From NCBI RefSeq assembly GCF_001905465.1, contig NZ_LISX01000001.1, positions 420,419 through 484,418 on the forward strand: a stretch of 64,000 nt of DNA, in the 5' to 3' direction. Positions within the stretch are counted from its first letter, which is position 1. Each line of letters opens with the position of its first letter. The stretch is from Kitasatospora sp. CB01950 (GTDB lineage Bacteria > Actinomycetota > Actinomycetes > Streptomycetales > Streptomycetaceae). Made by a program: the position numbers and the translations under genes. Of this stretch, positions 8,106-16,490 are shown piece after piece. The notes beneath the pieces are model-generated. The model was not told where the DNA came from, searched no databases, and worked only from the letters and a program-made list of their open reading frames with translations.

Positions 8106-8369
8106 GCCGATGCACTCATGTTCCGCTCCTTTGATGTTCCCGCCCCCATGACGGCCCCTCACCGCTCCTTGCTGCACGGGGCCCGCCCGAAGTGACGCAC
8201 ATCACTGGCTCCGGCGCCCGGGTCGGCGGGAGCGGTGCGTTCGCGCCGAGGCCGGTGGGCTGCCGCAAGGATTGCTTAAACCCCGGGTTCAAAACCTTTC
8301 GCTACCGCGAGCGAACCGTTCCGGCCACGATCGTGGCGATGGCCGTTTGACGGACGGGGAGCAAAACAC
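8106..8369. promoter_or_regulatory. Divergent control region left of the biosynthetic operon
   Basis: The region between the sigma gene and the first ATP-grasp gene is locally AT-richer around 8271-8300. It holds two palindromes: TTCGCT-N6-AGCGAA (8298-8315) and a perfect 14-bp palindrome GCCACGATCGTGGC (8324-8337). A GGGGAG ribosome site precedes the GTG at 8370. I do not see 11-bp-spaced SARP heptamers here. The palindromes could bind the LysR or another regulator. Confidence 0.45.
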
Positions 8370-9632
8370 GTGAGCATCCTGCTAGTTCACAAGAAGAACC
8401 TGAGCCGGCGTCTGCTTCTGGCGAAGGCCCGGGAGTACACGCAGCGGCACGGGGACCGGCTGCTGATGATCATGGCGGACCCGACGTGGGAGGCGGAGTA
8501 CGTCGACCGGGTCGGCCTTGCGGACACCACGAGCATCGAAGAGACCCTCAAGGCGTGCAAGGCGCTGCTCGCGGACGAGACGGAGCCGGTCACGGCCGTC
8601 ATCACGCTGAGCGAGTTCTGTGTGCCGACGGCTGCGGCGATCGCCGCGGAGTACGGTCTGCCCTCGGTGAGTGAGCAGACCGCGTACGCGGCGCGCGACA
8701 AGTTCGCGATGCGCAGTGCGTTCGCGGAAGCGGGGGACGTGCCGCAGCCGAAGTTCGCGCTGGTCACCGACGCGCGGCAGGCCGTCGAGCAGGCGGAGCA
8801 GCTCGGCTACCCGGTGATCATCAAGCCGGTGATCGGCGCGCACAGCATGTTCGTACAGAAGATCGACAACGAGCAGGAGCTGGTCGAGGCGTTCCCGGAG
8901 ATCCAGAAGGGCGCCTGGGAGGGCTTCGCGTTCGACCCGCTGTACCACCAGACGTTCGAGCGGTACAACGGCGGCATCCTGATCGAGGAGTTCGTCGGCG
9001 GCACCGAGATCAGCGTCGAGTCGCTGATCGTCGACGGGGTGACGCACTCCATCGCGATCCACGACAAGCCGCTGCCGCAGGGCACGACCTTCGAGGAGGT
9101 CTACGCCTGCACGCCGACCCGGTTGCCCGCCGAGACGGTGGAGAAGATCTACGCCGCGACCGCCGCCTGCCACCGGGCGCTGGGCATCACCACCGGCGCC
9201 TCGCACGTCGAGTGGCGGCTGCGCGACGGCAAGGAGCCGGTCATCCTCGAAGCCGGCGCCCGGATGGGCGGCGGCCCGATCTACCGGTCGGTGCTGCTGA
9301 GCACGGGCGTCGACATGCTGGAGGCGATGCTCGACCTGTCGACCGGGCGGACGCCCACCATCGACCCCCGGCCGGAGCCGACCCCGATCGGCTTCCGCAA
9401 CATCTTCCCCGAGAAGCCCGGCACGCTGACCGAGATCGTCGGCGCCGAGGAGACCGAGGCTTCCGACGACGTGCACGACCTGGAGATCCTCCGGGGGATC
9501 GGCGACACCCTCGACGTCCCGCCGAACACCTACGAGGGGTACGGCCACGTCATCTTCACCGCGCCGGACATCGAGCGTCTGGACGCGCGGTTCGCAGAAC
9601 TTCTTCGAACACTGCGGCTGGAGACCCGATGA
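8370..9632 (+). CDS. ATP-grasp carboxylate-amine ligase 1
   Basis: 420 residues, starting with GTG behind GGGGAG. It has the ATP-grasp layout. An N-terminal preATP-grasp domain (1-110) is followed by DKFAMRSAFAEAG, then the nucleotide-binding YPVIIKPVIGAHS (about 148-160), the lid/EEFVGGTEISVE, and the metal-binding end HVEWRL...VILEAGARMGGG (about 275-300). Such enzymes activate a carboxylate as acyl phosphate and join it to an amine, as in bacilysin- or dapdiamide-type peptide formation. It opens a six-gene rightward operon and overlaps the oxygenase by ATGA. With two further, unrelated-looking ATP-grasp enzymes in the operon, a small peptide or amide product made without an NRPS is likely. 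The substrate is not predictable. Confidence 0.85.
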   Translation: MSILLVHKKNLSRRLLLAKAREYTQRHGDRLLMIMADPTWEAEYVDRVGLADTTSIEETLKACKALLADETEPVTAVITLSEFCVPTAAAIAAEYGLPSVSEQTAYAARDKFAMRSAFAEAGDVPQPKFALVTDARQAVEQAEQLGYPVIIKPVIGAHSMFVQKIDNEQELVEAFPEIQKGAWEGFAFDPLYHQTFERYNGGILIEEFVGGTEISVESLIVDGVTHSIAIHDKPLPQGTTFEEVYACTPTRLPAETVEKIYAATAACHRALGITTGASHVEWRLRDGKEPVILEAGARMGGGPIYRSVLLSTGVDMLEAMLDLSTGRTPTIDPRPEPTPIGFRNIFPEKPGTLTEIVGAEETEASDDVHDLEILRGIGDTLDVPPNTYEGYGHVIFTAPDIERLDARFAELLRTLRLETR

Positions 9633-10636
9633 ACGCACTGAGCGGAGCCCTGACAGCGTCGTCGACCATCGGTGACGGCGGTATCGCCCTCACCGACCTC
9701 CGCCTCGCGGACAGTGTCCGCGACGCCCTGGCCGAGCGGCTGCACGACGCCCTCGGCGACCCCTTCCCGCCGCTCGACACCGATGTCGACGCCGCGATCC
9801 TCGCCCGGATCGGCGTGCACGCGCTGCGCCGGACGCTGCCGACCGCCGTGCTGGACGAACTCGCCGGCTTCACCCGCGACAGCAGCGACGTGCTGGTGCT
9901 GTCGAACCTGCCGCAGCAGGAGTTCCCGCCGACCCCGGTCAGCGGCTTCGGCGAGGAGACCGAGCTCTCCCTCGTCAACTCGCTGCAGCTCGGCCTGATC
10001 TCGCTGCTCGGGCTGACCCCGTACGCGGTCGACTACGAGAACAGCGGCAAGCTCATCCGCAACGTCGTCCCCAACCCCGAGGCGGCCGGCAAGACCAGCT
10101 CCTGGGGTGCGGACACCGAGTTCTTCTGGCACACCGACAACCCCCACCTGCCGTTCGGCCAGGCGGGGTTGGACCCGAGGCCGTTCCCGCCGCGGTTCCT
10201 CACCTTCTACGCGGTGCGCAACGTCGAGCAGGTGGCCACCGAGTTCGTCGGGGTGGACGTCGCGCTGGAGGGGCTGCCGGAGGAGGTCCTGGAGCGGCTG
10301 TCCGCCAACGAGTTCCTGGTGGCGGCGCCGGACTCCAACGACGTCAAGTCCGACGGGAGGCGGATCGCGCTGGAAGGCACCGCGGTGCTCCAGCGTGCCC
10401 CCGAGGGCGTCCTCATCCGCTACGACCGCGGCACCACGCGGGGCATGAACGCCGAGGCCGAGCGGGCCCTGGACATCCTGTCCGAGCAGCTGGCCCGGAA
10501 GCCCGCCTTCGCGCCCGTCCTGCAGCCGGGCCAGTTCCTGATCTTCGACAACTACCGGGCGCTGCACCGCCGCAAGGCCTTCGACCCGGCGCCGTCCGAC
10601 GTCGCCCGGTGGCTGCGTCGCTGCTACGCCAGCTGA
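9629..10636 (+). CDS. Fe(II)/2-oxoglutarate oxygenase, clavaminate synthase/VioC-like
   Basis: 335 residues. The iron ligands are visible as H168-T-D170 (FFWHTDNPHLPF) and the distal His313 (YRALHRRKAF). The segment GKLIRNVVPNP...TEFFWHTDNPH is the hallmark of the clavaminate synthase/arginine beta-hydroxylase (VioC, AsnO) branch rather than of sulfonate-using TauD. That branch hydroxylates, or oxidatively cyclises and desaturates, free or modified amino acids. It would therefore tailor an amino-acid building block or the finished peptide. It is translationally coupled to ATP-grasp 1 (ATGA). An approximately 90-bp gap follows before the next gene, still in the same direction. Confidence 0.85.
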   Translation: MNALSGALTASSTIGDGGIALTDLRLADSVRDALAERLHDALGDPFPPLDTDVDAAILARIGVHALRRTLPTAVLDELAGFTRDSSDVLVLSNLPQQEFPPTPVSGFGEETELSLVNSLQLGLISLLGLTPYAVDYENSGKLIRNVVPNPEAAGKTSSWGADTEFFWHTDNPHLPFGQAGLDPRPFPPRFLTFYAVRNVEQVATEFVGVDVALEGLPEEVLERLSANEFLVAAPDSNDVKSDGRRIALEGTAVLQRAPEGVLIRYDRGTTRGMNAEAERALDILSEQLARKPAFAPVLQPGQFLIFDNYRALHRRKAFDPAPSDVARWLRRCYAS

Positions 10637-10725
10637 CCGCGACGCGGAACACCGCTGACAACCCGGCTCCACCGGCCAGTTCACGGCCGGAGCCGATTCA
10701 CCGCACAGAACGAGGAGAACATCGG

Positions 10726-11979
10726 ATGTATCGGGTCGCCGTGGTCGGTGGAAAGCCGGCCCCCATCAGCGGTGCGAAGGAACTCGGCATCGACGTCGTG
10801 CTGGTCCACGAGGAGGGCAAGTACGACATCGACGAGGCCGGGCCGCACTGCGAGCGGATCGTGCACGCCCCGGTCGACGACCGCGAGGCCATCCTCGCGG
10901 TGCTCAAGCCGCTGCACGAGGAACGCCCCTTCGACCTGCTGCTGACCACCACCGAGGACGCCGCGATCCCGGTCGGCTGGGTCAACGAGGCGCTGGGCCT
11001 GCCCGGCACCAGCGAGCGCACCTCGCGGATCATCAAGGACAAGGCCCTGACCCGGCAAGCGATGGCCGACGCCGGCCTGACCCCGGTTCAGTTCCGGTCG
11101 CTGACCGACGCCGAGGACGCGGCCGACTTCCAGACCGCGGTCGGCGACCGGATCGTGCTCAAGCCGATCGACGGCGTTGCCAGCCTGCACATCCACGTCG
11201 CGACCACCCCGGAAGAGGCGTCCGCCGCGTGGAACACGCTGCAGGAGGCCGGCTACCCGCGGGTCATCGCCGAGGAATACCTCGACGGCCCCGTGGTGAG
11301 CGTCGACTCGTTCTCGTACCAGGGCCGCCACATCGTGGTCGGAATGTCCGAATACATCATGAACGAGACCTTCGTCGAGTGGCAGGTCGCGACGGTCAGC
11401 GAGACCGCCTGGCCGCACCGCGAGGCGCTGCGCACCGCCACCGCCGAGCTGCTGGACGCGGTCGGCCTGACCGACGGCCCCGCGCACAGCGAGTTCGTGC
11501 TGACCCCCAAGGGCCCCCGGGTGCTGGAGACCCACAACCGGCTCGCCGGCTCCGGCGCCCCCGACCTGGTGCGCCGGGCGACCGGCGTGGACCTGGCCCG
11601 GATGTTCCTGACCATTCCGCTCGGCATCGACAAGCTCCCCGAGACCCACCCGGAGCCGACCGGCGGCGCGGCGATCCGCTTCTTCGTCTTCCCCGAAGGC
11701 GGCCGGATCACCAAGATCACCGGCCTGGACGACCTCGACGTGCCGGTGCTGCGGGTGCCCGCGGGCGAGAAGCCGCCGCACATCATCCCGTACATGTACA
11801 GGCTCGCCGGGCACGAGGTCGGCGTCGTGATCTCCAAGGACGTGGGCGACACCGTCAACCCGCTGCGCGCGGTCATGGACTGCGACAGCGGCTACGTGCT
11901 GGCCCAGGGCCGCGACATGCAGGACGCGGTCGCCAAGGCCGCGGCGCTGACCGAGCGGATCCAGTTCCACGTCGAGTAG
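10726..11979 (+). CDS. ATP-grasp carboxylate-amine ligase 2
   Basis: 417 residues from the ATG behind GAGGAG. It starts with a Rossmann-like MYRVAVVGGKPAPISGAKELG. The ATP-grasp core shows DKALTRQAMADAGL, DRIVLKPIDGVAS (Lys for ATP), IAEEYLDGPVVSVDSFSY, HSEFVLTPKGPRVLETHNRLAGSG (metal-binding Glu and Asn) and a C-terminal FVFPEGGRI lobe, as in the carboxylate-amine ligase subfamily that includes BacD-like dipeptide synthetases. It is clearly different in sequence from ATP-grasp 1 and 3, so it probably makes a separate bond. It lies in the middle of the operon, with an SDR gene 43 bp downstream. Confidence 0.85.
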   Translation: MYRVAVVGGKPAPISGAKELGIDVVLVHEEGKYDIDEAGPHCERIVHAPVDDREAILAVLKPLHEERPFDLLLTTTEDAAIPVGWVNEALGLPGTSERTSRIIKDKALTRQAMADAGLTPVQFRSLTDAEDAADFQTAVGDRIVLKPIDGVASLHIHVATTPEEASAAWNTLQEAGYPRVIAEEYLDGPVVSVDSFSYQGRHIVVGMSEYIMNETFVEWQVATVSETAWPHREALRTATAELLDAVGLTDGPAHSEFVLTPKGPRVLETHNRLAGSGAPDLVRRATGVDLARMFLTIPLGIDKLPETHPEPTGGAAIRFFVFPEGGRITKITGLDDLDVPVLRVPAGEKPPHIIPYMYRLAGHEVGVVISKDVGDTVNPLRAVMDCDSGYVLAQGRDMQDAVAKAAALTERIQFHVE

Positions 11980-12022
11980 GCCGCCGGGCCGACTGCACAC
12001 GACCGACCAGAGAGGAAAGACC

Positions 12023-12784
12023 ATGGTGAAGACCGCAGTCGTGACCGGTGCGAGCAGCGGCATCGGAGCGGCCATCACAGCGCGGCTGGCCAAGGACGGC
12101 TACCGGGTGCTCGCCGTGGCCCGCCGGGCCGACCGGCTGGCCGAGGTGGCCGAGCGGACCGGGGCCACGCCGTACGTGCTCGACGTCACCGACAGCGAGG
12201 CGGTGGCCCGGTTCGCCGCCACCGTCGACCGGTGCGACGTGCTGGTGAACAACGCCGGCGGCGCGTTCGACGCGGCCACCCTCGAAGCCGCCGACCCGGA
12301 GGTCTGGCGACACAGCTTCGATGTGAACGTCCTCGGCACGCTGCACGTCACCCGGGCACTGCTGACCGCACTGCTGGCGGCCCGGGGCGCGACTGTGGTC
12401 ACCATGAACTCGACCGCCGGGACCTCCGTCTACGAAGGCGGCGGCAGCTACACGGCGGCCAAGCACGCGGCGCACGCCCTCACCGGGACGCTGCGCCTGG
12501 AACTGGCCGGCCGGCCCGTCCGCGTCGTCGAGATCGCCCCGGGCATGGTGCGGACCGAGGAGTTCGCCCTCAACCGGTTCGCCGGCGACGCGGGCAAGGC
12601 CGCGGCCGTCTATGCGGATGTCGACCGGCCGCTCACCGCCGAGGACATCGCCGAGTGCGTCGGCTTCACGGTCGGCCTGCCGATCCACGTCAACATCGAC
12701 CAACTGGTCGTCAGGCCACTGGCCCAGGCCGCGCAGCACAAGCTGCACCGCGGCCCGCTCTTCGAGGGGGAGACTGCGCGATGA
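12023..12784 (+). CDS. Short-chain dehydrogenase/reductase (YdfG-like)
   Basis: 253 residues. The NAD(P)-binding TGASSGIG is at 8-15, NNAGG near 76-80, and catalytic Ser/Tyr/Lys in MNSTAG...SYTAAKHAA; the C-terminus reads APGMVRTEEF. The overall match is to the YdfG/serine-3-dehydrogenase type of SDR, which oxidises beta-hydroxy acids or reduces the keto form. That would suit oxidation of a beta-hydroxy amino acid produced by the neighbouring oxygenase, although the substrate is inferred only from context. A GAGAGGAAAG ribosome site precedes the ATG. It overlaps the next ligase gene by ATGA. Confidence 0.88.
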   Translation: MVKTAVVTGASSGIGAAITARLAKDGYRVLAVARRADRLAEVAERTGATPYVLDVTDSEAVARFAATVDRCDVLVNNAGGAFDAATLEAADPEVWRHSFDVNVLGTLHVTRALLTALLAARGATVVTMNSTAGTSVYEGGGSYTAAKHAAHALTGTLRLELAGRPVRVVEIAPGMVRTEEFALNRFAGDAGKAAAVYADVDRPLTAEDIAECVGFTVGLPIHVNIDQLVVRPLAQAAQHKLHRGPLFEGETAR

Positions 12785-14145
12785 CCGACGCGATCACCGA
12801 GGCGTACAACCAGGAGTGCCTGTCCCCGGACAGCCGGCTGCGCGACGTCACCAGCCGGCTGAAGCTGCCGGCCAAGCTCGCCGCCGCGCACGGCGCCGGC
12901 TCGCTGCCGCGCCCGCTGTTCCTCGCCGAGCGGGAGATCCAGGAGTTCACCGACGACCTGAAGGGCTTCTTCGACCTGCTGACGGCGCTGCCGGAGCGGC
13001 TGTTCGACGGCAACGTCGACCGGTACGCCGACGCGGTCGGCGTCAGCCCGCGGCGGGCCGCGCTGATGAAGCGGCTCGGCGTCGCCCCGATCCTGCACGG
13101 ACGCGCCGACCTGCACCACGACGGGACGTCGTTCAAGCTGCTCGAGTTCAACGTGGGCACCCACCTGGGCGGCACCGACCGCGCGGAGGTGCTGCGGCTC
13201 CACCTGGAGGACGAGGCGTTCCGCTCCTTCGCCGAGGAGCACCGGCTCGACTACGCGCACACCGGCTCGCAGATCATCGACGTGCTGCGCAAGCTCGGCG
13301 AGCAGGTGACCGGCGGATCGGAGCCCGTCATCGCCTTCGTCGAGGCCGACGGGGGTCTGGCGCCCTACCTGCACCTGGTGCTCTCGTTCCAGGAGATGGC
13401 CGCGCGGCTCGGCATGAAGATCCTGCTCGCCGAGGTCAGCCAGGTCACCAGCAAGGACGACAAGCTCTACCTGGACGACACCCCGATCGACGTCGTCCTG
13501 CGCTACTTCTCGACCAACCAGCTGTGCGCGGACGGCCGCGACGGCGCCGAGGCGGAGCCGTTCTTCCGCGCCCACGAGGCCGGCAAGACGCTGCTCTACA
13601 CGCCGCTGGACGGCCTGCTCTTCGAGCAGAAGACCAGTCTGGCGCTGCTCTCCGACCCCGAGTGGCGCGGCGCGTACACCGCCGAGGAGACCGAGCTGAT
13701 CGACCGGCTGCTGCCGTGGACCCGGCTGCTCACCGACGGCGAGACCACCGCCGACGGCGAGCGGGTGGACATGCTCGACTACTGCCACGCCAACCGCGCC
13801 GATCTGCTCCTGAAGCCCGGCGGCCAGGACGGCGGCCGCGGCATCGTCTCCGGCTGGACCGTCGACGACCGGACCTGGCGCGAGGCGCTGGCGTCCGGCA
13901 ACGGCAAGGAGTGGCTGGTGCAGCGCCGGGTCGTTCCCCGGAACGAGCCGATGGTGGACCCGGAGACCCTGCAGATCCGCGACTGGCAGGCCACCTGGGG
14001 CATGTTCGTCACCCCGCACGGCTACGGCGGCTTCCACATCCGCGCCCTGCCGGCCGACCTCGACGGCATCCTCTGGCTCGGCAACGTGCCGCACGTGCGC
14101 AAGACCGGCGTCTTCCACTACGCGGCGCCCGACAAGGAGGCGTGA
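12781..14145 (+). CDS. ATP-grasp ligase 3, glutathionylspermidine-synthase-like/circularly permuted type
   Basis: 454 residues with no N-terminal Rossmann start. The glycine-rich nucleotide loop comes late in the chain: LLLKPGGQDGGRGIVSGW (about 339-356), followed by EWLVQRRVV and GMFVTPHGYGGFHIRAL. This order is typical of circularly permuted ATP-grasp proteins and glutathionylspermidine-synthase-like enzymes, which form amides on peptides or polyamines. The middle contains FKLLEFNVGTHLGG, resembling the substrate-side domain of that family. It overlaps the SDR by ATGA and the exporter by one base (TGATG). It is the third independent ATP-grasp fold in the operon, so at least two or three amide bonds are likely. 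Confidence 0.8.
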   Translation: MTDAITEAYNQECLSPDSRLRDVTSRLKLPAKLAAAHGAGSLPRPLFLAEREIQEFTDDLKGFFDLLTALPERLFDGNVDRYADAVGVSPRRAALMKRLGVAPILHGRADLHHDGTSFKLLEFNVGTHLGGTDRAEVLRLHLEDEAFRSFAEEHRLDYAHTGSQIIDVLRKLGEQVTGGSEPVIAFVEADGGLAPYLHLVLSFQEMAARLGMKILLAEVSQVTSKDDKLYLDDTPIDVVLRYFSTNQLCADGRDGAEAEPFFRAHEAGKTLLYTPLDGLLFEQKTSLALLSDPEWRGAYTAEETELIDRLLPWTRLLTDGETTADGERVDMLDYCHANRADLLLKPGGQDGGRGIVSGWTVDDRTWREALASGNGKEWLVQRRVVPRNEPMVDPETLQIRDWQATWGMFVTPHGYGGFHIRALPADLDGILWLGNVPHVRKTGVFHYAAPDKEA

Positions 14146-15416
14146 TGACCGCCGACGTGTCGACGGCGGCGCCCGAGGAACGGCAGCGCTCGCTGCTGGC
14201 CCGCCACGCCGACTTCCGCCGGCTGTTCACCGCGTACAGCCTGAGCCAGGTGGGCACCCAGGTCAGCTACGTCGCGGTGCCGCTGGTGGCAATCGAGGCA
14301 CTGCACGCGGGCTCCGCCCAGGTCAGTGCGCTGGCGTTCCTCGGCTCGCTGCCGTTCCTGCTGGTCGGCCTGCAGGCCGGCGCGTGGCTGGAGCGGATGC
14401 GGCGGCGGCCGGTCCTGATCGTCACCGACCTGGTGCGCGGCGGGCTGATCGCCTCGGTGCCGATCGCCTGGGCCTTCGACGCGCTGACCAGCGTCCACCT
14501 CTACCTGGCGGTGCTGCTGGTCGGCGTCGCGACGGTGTTCTTCGAGGTGGCGTCCGGGGCGTACATCCCGCACCTGGTCGGCCGGGACAACCTGCTGGAG
14601 GCGAACGCCAAGCTCGGCGGCATGTTCGCGGGCGCCGAGGTCGCGGGCCGGAGCATCGGCGGTTTCCTCGTGCAGGCGCTCACCGCGCCGTACGCGCTGG
14701 TGGTCAACGCCGTCACCTACCTGTGGTCGGCGCTCTGGCTGGGCGTGATCCGCAAGCAGGAACCGCAGGTGGAGAAGACCGGCGCCGCCAAGCCGCTGTG
14801 GCCGGACGTCAAGGCCGGCCTCGGGTACGTGTTCGGCAACGGGGTGCTGCGGACGATCTCGCTGGAGACGTCCTGGAGCAACTTCTGCCTGCGCATCGTC
14901 ATCACGCTGGTGCCGGTGCTGTACGTCTCGGAGCTGCACCGCTCCGCCGCGCTGGTCGGCGCCTTCCTGACCGCGGGCGGCGCCGGGGTGTTCGTCGGCG
15001 CGGCGGTCGCCCGCCGGATCGGCAGCAAGGTCGGCTACGGCCGGGCGCTGTGGCTGTCGGGCGCCTGCTGCGGGCCGTTCGCGCTGGTGGTGCCGTTCGC
15101 GGTGCACGGCGCGGCGGTGTGGATCGGCATCGTCGCCTGGGGCCTGGCGACGGTCAAGGTCGGCTTCGACAACGTGCTGAAGGGTTCGATCCGTCAGCTC
15201 GTCACCGCGGACGACATGATGGCCCGGATGGGCGCGACCTACCGTTTCCTGATCACCGGCGTGCTGGCGATCGGCTCGGGCGCCGCCGGTGTGCTGGCGG
15301 GAACGGCCGGGGTGCGGACCGCGGTCCTGGTCGGCGCCGCCGGCCTGGCCGTGAGCTGGCTGATGCTGTTCTTCTCGCCGGTCCGCGCGATCCGGGAGCT
15401 GCCCGGCACCGCGTGA
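14145..15416 (+). CDS. MFS transporter, probable product exporter
   Basis: 423 residues with about twelve hydrophobic segments. The FRRLFTAYSLSQVGTQVSYVAVPLVAI start and the LERMRRRPVLIVTDLVRGG loop are typical of the MFS_3/enterobactin-exporter-like (EntS/macrolide efflux) group. As last gene of the rightward operon, translationally coupled to ATP-grasp 3, it most likely exports the finished compound and may confer self-resistance. Only 35 bp separate its stop from the convergent LysR gene. Confidence 0.88.
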   Translation: MTADVSTAAPEERQRSLLARHADFRRLFTAYSLSQVGTQVSYVAVPLVAIEALHAGSAQVSALAFLGSLPFLLVGLQAGAWLERMRRRPVLIVTDLVRGGLIASVPIAWAFDALTSVHLYLAVLLVGVATVFFEVASGAYIPHLVGRDNLLEANAKLGGMFAGAEVAGRSIGGFLVQALTAPYALVVNAVTYLWSALWLGVIRKQEPQVEKTGAAKPLWPDVKAGLGYVFGNGVLRTISLETSWSNFCLRIVITLVPVLYVSELHRSAALVGAFLTAGGAGVFVGAAVARRIGSKVGYGRALWLSGACCGPFALVVPFAVHGAAVWIGIVAWGLATVKVGFDNVLKGSIRQLVTADDMMARMGATYRFLITGVLAIGSGAAGVLAGTAGVRTAVLVGAAGLAVSWLMLFFSPVRAIRELPGTA

Positions 15417-15451
15417 GCGCGCACGTCGCAGGCGACGCCCGGCCGTTCGGG

Positions 15452-16354
15452 TCAGAGCGTCGTCTGCGCCGTCTTCGACAGTGCGGCGATCGTCGCCCGG
15501 ATCGCCGGGCGGCGGTCGCCGCCGGCCCGCCAGACCGCGTAGACGTGCCGGCTCAGCAGCGGCTGCACCGGGACCACCCGGACGCCCTCCGGGATCGGTT
15601 CCCGGCCCAGTCGCGGGATCACCGCGATGCCGAACCCGGCCTGCACGAGCGCCAGTTGGGTGGCGTACTCGCCGGCCGTGTGGACGATCTGCGGTTCGAT
15701 GCCGTACCCGCGCAGGGTGTAGAGCAGCCACTCGTAGCAGCCGGAGCCGGGCGTCCAGCTGATCCACCGGTCGCCGTGCAGCTCGGCCAGGTCGAGCGTC
15801 TCGCGGGACGCCAGCGGGTGGCTCGCCGGGAGCGCGATGTCGGCGACGTCGTCGAGGAGTTCGGTCCGGCTCAGCCCGGGCGGCAGGCTCAGCGGTGCGT
15901 TGAACCAGTCCTGCACCACCGCGACGTCCAGGTCGCCGCGGATCACCAGCGGCACCGACACGTCGGGCTCCAGCTCGGAGATCCTCGGGAACAGCGACGG
16001 GAACTCGGTCACCAGGCTGGTCAGGGTGCCGGTCAGCAGACCGCGGGCGGCCGTCGGGAAGCCGGCTATCGACACCTGCCCGACCACGGCGCCGCGGTGC
16101 CCCTCCAACTCGGCCTCGGTCTCGTCGACCAGCGCCAGGATCTTGTCGGCCCGGTCGACCAGCAGCTTCGCCGCGTCGGTCAGCAGCACGCCCCGGCTGT
16201 GGCGCTCCAACAGCGTCTGCCCGACCTCGCGTTCGAGCTTCGCGAGCCGCTGCGACACCGCCGACGTGGTCAGGTGCAGCACGGCCGCGGCCGAGCTGAT
16301 CGACCCGCTGGTCGACACCGCGTGCAGGGCCCGAATCCCGTTGAGCTCCAACAT
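15452..16354 (-). CDS. LysR-family transcriptional regulator
   Basis: 300 residues. An N-terminal winged helix (1-62: RALHAVSTSGSISSAAAVLHLTTSAVSQRLAKLE) is followed by a LysR substrate-binding domain (about 88-295), with SLVTEFPSLFPRISEL and AGEYATQLALVQAGFGIAVIP typical of the co-inducer lobe. It sits between the converging biosynthetic operons. It is separated from the leftward operon by a strong terminator, so it has its own promoter. Its ligand could be a pathway intermediate. Candidate targets are the palindromes before 8370 and the 26901-27111 promoter region, neither proven. Confidence 0.9.
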   Translation of the reverse strand: MLELNGIRALHAVSTSGSISSAAAVLHLTTSAVSQRLAKLEREVGQTLLERHSRGVLLTDAAKLLVDRADKILALVDETEAELEGHRGAVVGQVSIAGFPTAARGLLTGTLTSLVTEFPSLFPRISELEPDVSVPLVIRGDLDVAVVQDWFNAPLSLPPGLSRTELLDDVADIALPASHPLASRETLDLAELHGDRWISWTPGSGCYEWLLYTLRGYGIEPQIVHTAGEYATQLALVQAGFGIAVIPRLGREPIPEGVRVVPVQPLLSRHVYAVWRAGGDRRPAIRATIAALSKTAQTTL

Positions 16355-16413
16355 GTGCGTGTCCTTCCGCAGGTGGTCGGCGGCGTCGAAGCCGTCGGGT
16401 ACGAGAAGCAGAA

Positions 16414-16468
16414 CACGGCGGACTCCGGCCGGGCGGCTGTTCGGTGCCGCCGGCCGGAGTCCGCCGTG
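16414..16468 (-). terminator. Strong hairpin ending the 10-gene leftward operon
   Basis: Perfect 19-bp inverted repeat (16414-16432 / 16450-16468) with a 17-base loop, immediately behind the aldo/keto reductase stop. It separates the biosynthetic operon from the LysR gene. Confidence 0.85.
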
Positions 16469-16490
16469 CGTATGGCCTGGAGCCGGCCGG

